NCBI RefSeq assembly: GCF_032854445.1
Contig: NC_088300.1
Location: forward strand, 23,293,608-23,357,607
Origin: Liolophura sinensis
Lineage: Eukaryota; Mollusca; Polyplacophora; Chitonida; Chitonidae
Length of the DNA stretch: 64,000 nt
Direction of reading: 5' to 3'
A program made the position numbers and the translations under genes. Shown here piece by piece: positions 56,983 to 64,000 of this stretch (position 1 is the first letter of the stretch; every line of letters starts with the position of its first letter). The notes beneath the pieces were generated by a model. That model was given only the letters and a program-made list of their open reading frames with translations, did not search any database and was not told the origin of the DNA.

Positions 56983-59900
56983 CGTATAAAGAGTACAGTC
57001 CCACAAATCTGCCTGGTGTGTAGAGTACTGTACCCAGTATGTGGGTGGGTCTTGCCTCAGCCAGCGGATGGTCATGGGTTTCCCCCGTGCTCTACCCGGT
57101 TTTCCTCCCCACCATAATGCTGGCCGCCGTAGCATAAGTCAAATATTCTTTAGTGTGGCGTAAAACATCAGTCATATAGATAAATATAAGTCCTCCTACA
57201 GTTATAAACCTAACTGACTATATATATGCAGATATATACACTGTAAACATGCTTTGTCAGCAGATTTGGCTGTAAATCACTTAAATGAAATCTGTACAGT
57301 TATTATTGTTTTATTTACCATTTTCATTATTGTTTGTTTTACTGTGTGACTTTTCAAAACTAAAGATTTGTATCACTAAAGCGTATAAGCGATGTAATAA
57401 ATCTACATACTTTACAATTACTTATGTCCTTGGATTTTGTTTGTTGCTGATATCATATGAACCTATAACCTGTTACCTGTAAAATACGGCGTCTTGTTAA
57501 TTTACCTACGTTAATAATGTTTTATTCTAATTGTTTAAGTAAATGCTTAAATAGTAGCAAATCACACTCTCCTATCACGAAAACGACCTCAATTTTATGT
57601 TTGCTAAAGAATGACCCTCTTTACTTTTGTATGTGCATGTGAGCGATGAACGTTCTCTAGTTGTTTGATTTAATCCACTCTAGATTGAAGTGTTTTAGTA
57701 TAAGCAGCGCCACCACATCCCTATCATGTGCTTCGAACAAGGTGTAAACTCCGTCGCGCCAGACACTACCTGTATACCCGTGTTAATTATTCGCTGCTAC
57801 ATGTAACAGTTAACATCAGACAAAGTAGACTAGTCAGACTAATATTGTTGTACTTTAAGATGTATAGTTGTAAAACAAAACAGCTTCAACATGTCTCAAC
57901 TACCCGTGTATATACAACATACGATCCTTCAAGCATGACCAAAATGACAACATTAGCAGGGCAAAACTACACTACAAGTTTTAAACATGATTAAGTTACA
58001 TAATTTTCGTCGACTGCAAATGGTCAGGAGCTAGTTTCGAAGCGACAACTCGACTTGGCGCACACACATGTAAAACCTCTATCATCGGCAAATATGTTAT
58101 TACTATTTTCTGAATGGAGTAAAACAGCCTTTGTGTACTGCTTTAGACTCATAGTCTTACGAGGGTTTAATGATAATAATGAAGTCGCGACACCAGGTAA
58201 ATGTAAATGGCCTCACAAGCTTTCGACCCTCTAATGCCGGGCCTTTGGTAAGAAAGTCGAAAGCTTGTGAAACCTTGTACATTTATATGGTGATGCTTCG
58301 ACCTTTTCATTCTTAAAACAATCACATTCATATTTGTTTGGTTTTTCTTAATAGGACTTATTACATTGTCCGGAGAGAAATGGCGGAAAGAGCGAACTTT
58401 GACCATCCAGGCTCTAGGAGATCTGGGATTCAGGAAAGCGCTTATAGAAGGTCGCGTTTGCAAGGAGATTTCTTGCTTTGTGAACCTTCTCGAAGAAAAC
58501 GTGGAAGCCCCATTTGATATATGTCTACCGATTCATACCTCTATATCAAACGTGATATGTTCCTTCATCCTGGGCAAACGGTTTGAACATGGAGATCAAA
58601 CGTTTCAAGATTACATCAGTCGACTGCTGGCCAACTACAGGGCGGCCGGAGCGACAGCGGCGCTGAATTATCTCCCCTTTCTGGATTATCTTCCTGGAGA
58701 TCTATTCAAATTTAAAAAGACTTTGCACAATATATTTTACATCGTGGACTTTATCAGAACCATTGTGCAAGATCACCTTATAACCTACGACAGATCTAAC
58801 GTGAGAGATTTTATCGATGCATACGTGAAAAGGGTTGAAGACAGTGGATCTGAATTAAACGGTAAATCATCAACAATTGTGTAGGCCGTACACTGAAACA
58901 TCCACCTAGCATTCCGCATGAGGCATTATGAGGAACATTGTTTAGAAGAGAGCACAAGTAGACACTTCAAGGAAGAGAAAACGAATACTCCTTATAATTT
59001 ACGAACCGGGATACTGTAAAATACAAACATTAATCAATTTGTCCTTTAACTGAACACAACTTTCCAAAAACTCTCATTTTGGTAGAAACTGTGCGGGCGA
59101 GGATCTTTTTGAACCCATTTTGTAGCCAAAAAAACATTTACTGAAAAAAGCACGCGTACATCTCTGTGTATGCACAAAGGTTTATTCTGTACGACCATGT
59201 TATAACATTTTATGTTGCAAGAAAATTTATTGTCGCAAGTGATTAATCCTTATAACTGTTTTACTTTGTTGTTTTGCAGAAGAGCAACTGACCCATGCTA
59301 TTTCTCATTTGTTTGTGGCGGGAACAGAGAGCGTATCAACCGCCATTCGCTGGATCCTTCTGTACCTTTGCAAGTTCCCGGATGTTCAAGAGAGAATCCA
59401 CTCGGAAATAGACTCTGCTTTGGCTGCCGAAGAGCCAGTCGCGTGGGATGACCGTGACAGGCTACCCTTTACCATGGCGACAACAATGGAGGTAATGCGT
59501 CACGCGGATTTGGCGCCTTTAGGAGTTGCGCACTCAGCAACAGAGGACACCCACTTCCGGGGACACTTCATCCCGAAGGGTACGATGATTATACCTTATA
59601 TGCACGGTGTGCTTCACGATAAGCAGTTCTGGGGAGATCCTGAGAAATTCCGACCGCAGAGGTTTTTGAATGAGGAGGGTTCTACCGTAATCCCAGAGCA
59701 ATATGTACCCTACGCCATAGGTAAGTCAAAACCATTCCCATCTGTAACCACTTTCTGTGCGAAACCCTCGACCCCCTAACAACCACCTGCACCCTTTCAC
59801 AGAAAAAAATTCATACATATACATAAGGCTATGTGAAAAAATTGTGAACGAGTAGAGTGGTATATCAGGCAAAGTCATACAAAACATAATGTAACAGTTC

Positions 59901-60573
59901 GATTTTGGTCTGGTCAAGTTAATCATTCCCCCTGAAAGAATACAACACCACAAAAATTTATAACACCCCACCGATATTCTCAAGAACTATAATCATGATT
60001 TCCGGCTAAGTTATTCTACTGCTTTTTACGCCATAGACAATATCGAGACATCAATGCAAAGCCACAATAAGGAGACATCCATTCAACGCCATTCACAATA
60101 TCGAGACATCAATTCAACGACCTACACAATATCGCAACATCAGCACACCTCCATAAACAATATCGACACATCAATACAACGCCATACACGATATCGAGAC
60201 ATCAATACAACGCCATACACAATATCCAGACATTAATGTCATGTATACGTTCCATAAAAAATGTAATCGAATATTTTTTTTTAAAAATATAAGGGAACCA
60301 AATTTTATCAAGTGATCTCTCAAATCTCGATTCACCCTTGCTCTTTAGCTAGATCTAAAGTGTACACTGACTCTTATCTGAATTCATTTTGCAGGAAGAC
60401 GAACGTGTTTGGGAGAACATCTGGCCAAAATGGAAATTTTCCTCTTTGTGGCGTCCATTTTGAAAAAGTTCTCTATTATGCTGGCGGATGGACCTCAACC
60501 CGAATTGAGTGACAGCAAAATGGGACTCACCGTTGCACCTATGCCATTCAAATTGGTATTTTCGAAGAGATAG
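56514..60573 (+). CDS. Cytochrome P450, CYP2 clan (microsomal)
   Basis: Haem-thiolate monooxygenase of the ER membrane, using NADPH-P450 reductase to hydroxylate small lipophilic substrates; substrate unknown. Four exons, 56514-56859, 58355-58861, 59280-59720 and 60395-60573, join in phase 1 at every intron to give 490 residues, a full-length CYP2. Seen: membrane anchor at residues 10-27 (WVTILIFVVTLMIICRVL), proline hinge PPGPTALPVLGN, helix C WRKER, I-helix A298-GTES, K-helix E355-VMR-358, FRPQRF, and haem loop YAIGRRTCLGEHLAKME with the proximal cysteine at C436. Three key positions are slightly unusual: Ser302 instead of the usual Thr in AGTET, Tyr in place of Phe at the start of FxxGxRxCxG, and PQRF rather than PERF. 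All are conservative and the gene looks intact. ATG 56514 lies next to a (TA)n stretch and has a good anchor following. Intron 1 contains a microsatellite and a SINE. Confidence 0.93.
56918..56981. repeat. (TA)n microsatellite
   Basis: About 60 bp of TA dinucleotides in P450 intron 1, likely length-polymorphic. A shorter TA run precedes the start codon at about 56480-56500. Confidence 0.95.
57045..57184 (+). repeat. SINE family A 3' half
   Basis: cagcggatggtcatgggttt, ctctacccggttttcctccc, ataatgctggccgccgtagc and attctttagtgtggcgtaaa. In P450 intron 1. Confidence 0.8.
60035..60240. repeat. 31-bp minisatellite, about six units
   Basis: Units of caatatcgagacatcaatac followed by aacgccataca, with increasing identity toward the 3' end. 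It lies in P450 intron 3. Confidence 0.85.
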
Positions 60574-61689
60574 TTTGGCCGTTATATAGAGATCCTTTAT
60601 GTGAACGCAGGCCTACACATGCAACGGCATGCAGTTGTTTGTCATTGTCATAATAGTACGATGACTTCAGTGAGACTCTAGTTACATGTACATGTACACA
60701 GAGCGGCTCAAGATAATCGCGAGTGGGCTATATGGTTGTATTTTAAGACAATGCGTGGAGTACCACAGACAGAAGACAGTCCCAACGCAATCTTTCTAAT
60801 GAATTATCTATGCCAAAATGAGACTGGGCTTTAATAAGCCCATAACAATCAGTGCCAAAATAGCAGCATTTTCTACTGTATATAATTGTCAGTTGCTTTA
60901 AATGTATAAAAACGACGGTGGTATATAAAATTGTAAGCATGGACTGCAATGATACTTGGGCAAATGAACAACTGTACCAGTCACAGTCACTGTACCAGTC
61001 GGTGGTGTAAAAATCTATGTACGTGCGTCATTATGAATTTGAAGCGTGTTCCAAATCAGTATCACGAGAGCAAGACTGGTAGAGAATTGTGATAGACTTA
61101 AGTCTCATTATTATTTTCCTTTATTTTTTTGTTTTAAAACCCAGCAATATGACGCTAATTAGATTTATGCTAAATGTGGAATATAATACATATACGTGCC
61201 ATAACCCTGGAAACATGCAAATCCATAGACTACAATGCAAGTAACAAATATGGAGGATTTTAGCCAGTGTTTTTATAATGTTAATACAGATCAAAGTGCC
61301 ATAATATAAATAAGTATACTTTTGTGAATCACTTTATTTTATATGCAAAATGTTTTATTTTACTACTCCATATACATACGTGTAGAGTTTTCCTTTGCTA
61401 ACCCTTGTTCTCATCCAGTTTAACGCATATTCCCGACAATTCTGTTCAATCATTGTCACATCTTCGAATTTATTAACACTCTCATCCAAAAACAATGTTG
61501 CAAAGATATCGATGAAATATCGCATATCGTGACGTTATGCCAAAAGCGTTCATTCATTCATTCATTCACAGTTCATTCATTCCAAATACATTATCAAGAC
61601 AAAGTAAAAGCAATTTTTTCGCGTATTAAAGATATTTTTGTTCTAATTGTAAATATTTGTGTTGTTTTCATTACATAACTCAAACTACA

Positions 61690-61860
61690 TTAATTTCGTT
61701 TGATTTATTTGATCATTGTTTTCCACTGTACTAAAAATATACATGTATTTTACTTACACGACGGCGTCGAGCAGTATGACGGGATGTAACCGGGCTCTGG
61801 AAACCCACGCCCATCGGCAGGTTTCTGCAAGACCTTCTCACGTTCGAATCCATGAGGCAT
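61690..61860 (-). repeat. SINE family A, diverged
   Basis: tttgatttatttgatcattg, acttacacgacggcgtcgag, aaacccacgcccatcggcag and gcaagaccttctcacgttcg, in minus orientation. Confidence 0.75.
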
Positions 61861-62394
61861 TCTTGCACTTAAAAAAATTAGTAGAGGAAACAAAAAAGGT
61901 GTGCTATCTAGTTTTTAAAACGAATGTTATTATAATTTATTAAAAAGAGTGAGTTTATACGATGCATGGTCTACGGTGTACGGAGTTTCTTGTGCGCGTG
62001 GTCCGTGATTCAATACCGTTCGTGCCCTAAAATAGCGTAATCGCCAAAACGCATCTCAAGTCATTTTAAAAGTCAGAGGCACCGGGACCCTTTGATCCTA
62101 GTCTATTGACCTGGCATAGTGGCTTCATGCCGCGGGATGCGAATATTATGAATCGTTAGGATTAAAACAAATAAAGAATGGATTAACAGGATATGTAATT
62201 TATCGCAGCTTCCTTTCACAATTTGGGTCAGCCGAAATTGCCTAAAAAGTGTCTCCAACACAAGAGATTTCAGGACCTAGGATAACTGTGATAGCATAGT
62301 TCTCTTGCCACGACACCAGTGGTTTAACGGTTGTGTTGGAGATGAGATTTGAGATTATCGATTTTGAATATACGACTTTTCACTATTTATGAGT

Positions 62395-62725
62395 AAATTT
62401 TGCACAGATATCTTGACAACGCCAAGTTCACCGAGGTTACGGTGATGAGGCGGGAATTGATGCCAGAAAACATAAATAATCCGTCTAGAGCTTAATCTCT
62501 AACAAAATGTTATATACATGCATTCTCTTTATGTAGAATGTACAACATGATTCTAACCAAAACCTAAAACAATTTTATTGATGAATGCTGATCAAATAGT
62601 TTCGCGGGATGACACATGTGGTGAGGCTAAGCCTAAGCAAGTGTCTCGCAGGCTCCAAAGGTCAAGCTTACCTAGTGTTGGCAGTGATGTAAAGCGCAAG
62701 GTAGAGAGCGACGCATGCGCTGTAA
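62395..62725. mobile_element. TIR element family U, copy 3 (5'-truncated)
   Basis: Matches copies 1 and 2 from attttgcacagatatcttga through ggttacggtgatgaggcggg, aacaattttattgatgaatg and ggcagtgatgtaaagcgcaa to the right end gacgcatgcgctgtaag. The left inverted end is not found. Confidence 0.75.
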
Positions 62726-64000
62726 GGAGTATGCTACTTACCATTTCCAAATAGCACCTTAAAGTTTTGACTAGTTCCATACAGGTAGAATTACAATTGA
62801 ACGATAAAGTTCATACATATATTATGGGTACTGTTACTAAAAATATTTCTAGCATGAAATGAATCAAATAAGATTATCTTATCTATCAAAAAAAAAGATA
62901 GGTGACATTCACACAAACACCGTGAAGGCGTTTTGCAAAGTATGCAAGTGAATCTGGTTGAGGTGCATTTTGAAATTTGCGTTCGAACTTGTCAGCAGGT
63001 TCCATAATTTGACTGATCAAATAATCAAGACTGAAACTTAATTGTTCTTGAAGGTACATTGTAGAGTTACTCCTAACTGATGACCTCTCTGAAGGTACAG
63101 TTATGTACAGATAGTGTCAAAGCCGTTAATCATGTCACACGTGCCATCATAGTAAGATATTCACAGCTGATGAACAGTAAGTAGCCATGAACAGTGAACA
63201 GCCTTGATCCATATAATAAACCCATACAGCGATATCTCTGTCTGTCGTAGTAAAAATAAGATATAGGATATACAGAGGAGACTTTTCGGCGTTGATCGGT
63301 CCAAATATCATATAGCTATTCTTGCAAAGCGCCATGCATCATGCGTCAACATGAGAAAAGGAATCGGCTAACCATGATTTTATCTGGTTTCCATATGTCA
63401 TATCACTGGGAGGAAATAGACAGTTCTCTAAAAAAGTAGGTTGTAAGAAATGACTGGAAATGGCCCGAAAATCACGCCGAGATGAAGTCAGAAAGTATTG
63501 ACTAAGCACCTGCATACATGTGAATTTTGTGCCGTAATTTTGTGGGTACATGATCAACTTGGAAGCGTCTGGGACAAATGCTGTATAATGCAACTGGGTG
63601 TCAGGTACATATATTTGATGATCAGTATTCGCAAATTCCACATTCAGCTGCCCCTGTCAGTCACGAAGTTGCAGGTTCGACACCAGTTCTTGCTAATTCG
63701 TCCTCCACTTGAACTGACTATTGAGGTTTTGTCCTGTACCTGGTTGATATTCCGATTTCTTCCACCCCTACAAAAAGTCATTAACTTTTTAAACGTATGA
63801 TGTTTAAAACGTATAAAACACAAAAAACACGGGCGTTAGTGGCTGCATTCTTCGTGTCCACACTGGGTTTGGGGTCACATTCCGATATGTTCGACAGTAA
63901 ACAGCTGTATTCAACTGACTGTACACAACCGGCTGATCATCCTTTATCAACCTGGAATGTGCTTATCGGGGGCAATGAAAACAGATTTGACCCTTGACTG

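Larger units (their letters stand above)
60574..64000. other. Right-hand intergenic interval
   Basis: Follows the P450. It contains a short hairpin (60826-60843), a SINE fragment (61.69-61.86 kb), a truncated family U element (62.39-62.73 kb) and a tRNA-like B-box stretch near 63.66-63.79 kb (gcaggttcgacacc) that may be another SINE. No gene is supported; the frames at 63.34-63.64 (minus) and 63.80-64.0 kb (plus) are unassigned. Confidence 0.55.

Noticed and set aside
63339-63641. 100-codon minus-strand frame of plausible composition
   Set aside because: No motif or neighbour exon recognised. Could be a real exon of a gene beyond the window, but that cannot be supported here.

Overview
This window is nuclear DNA from an animal, most likely a lophotrochozoan and probably a mollusc. 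The genes have several exons with GT-AG introns, and the proteins are animal families: SAE1, SRP14, a thrombospondin/immunoglobulin membrane protein and a CYP2-type P450. The DNA is AT-rich and crowded with tRNA-derived SINEs that end in AATAAATAAA-type tails, plus MITEs and minisatellites. There are no operons, CRISPR arrays or rRNA genes. The species cannot be named from the sequence alone.

Layout. (1) 1-14.6 kb: a head-to-head housekeeping pair. SAE1, the SUMO E1 subunit, runs on the minus strand; its first four coding exons are here and the rest lies beyond the left edge. SRP14, the Alu-domain subunit of the signal recognition particle, runs on the plus strand with five coding exons and is complete. 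Only 200 bp separate the two start codons. (2) 14.66-18.85 kb: a 2,098-bp direct tandem duplication with no net length difference between copies. It starts just past the SRP14 stop and carries a candidate signal-peptide exon in each copy. (3) 18.9-30 kb: gene-poor and repeat-rich, with 52-bp and 35-bp minisatellites, a family of TIR elements, duplicated segments and SINEs. (4) 30.06-35.8 kb: a complete three-exon gene for a 98-residue secreted peptide with six cysteines, with TATA box, non-coding first exon and poly(A) signal. (5) 38.8-42.3 kb, minus strand: a two-exon gene for a 715-residue type I membrane protein with six TSP1 repeats, two Ig-like domains, one membrane segment and a 76-residue tail. 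(6) 43.98-47.83 kb, minus strand: a TATA-driven gene model for an 84-residue secreted peptide with four cysteines. (7) 47.9-56.5 kb: mostly repeats. (8) 56.5-60.6 kb: a complete four-exon CYP2-clan P450 of 490 residues. (9) 60.6-64 kb: repeats and unexplained sequence.

SAE1 and SRP14 share an intergenic promoter but act in separate pathways, SUMO activation and co-translational targeting. The other genes have no evident functional link. The most interesting items are the two uncharacterised secreted peptides, the TSP1-then-Ig receptor (the reverse of the UNC5 domain order), the exact-length 2.1-kb tandem duplication, and several TIR element families that can be delimited from this window alone. 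All exon coordinates were read by eye from splice signals, reading frame and similarity to known families, without transcript data.
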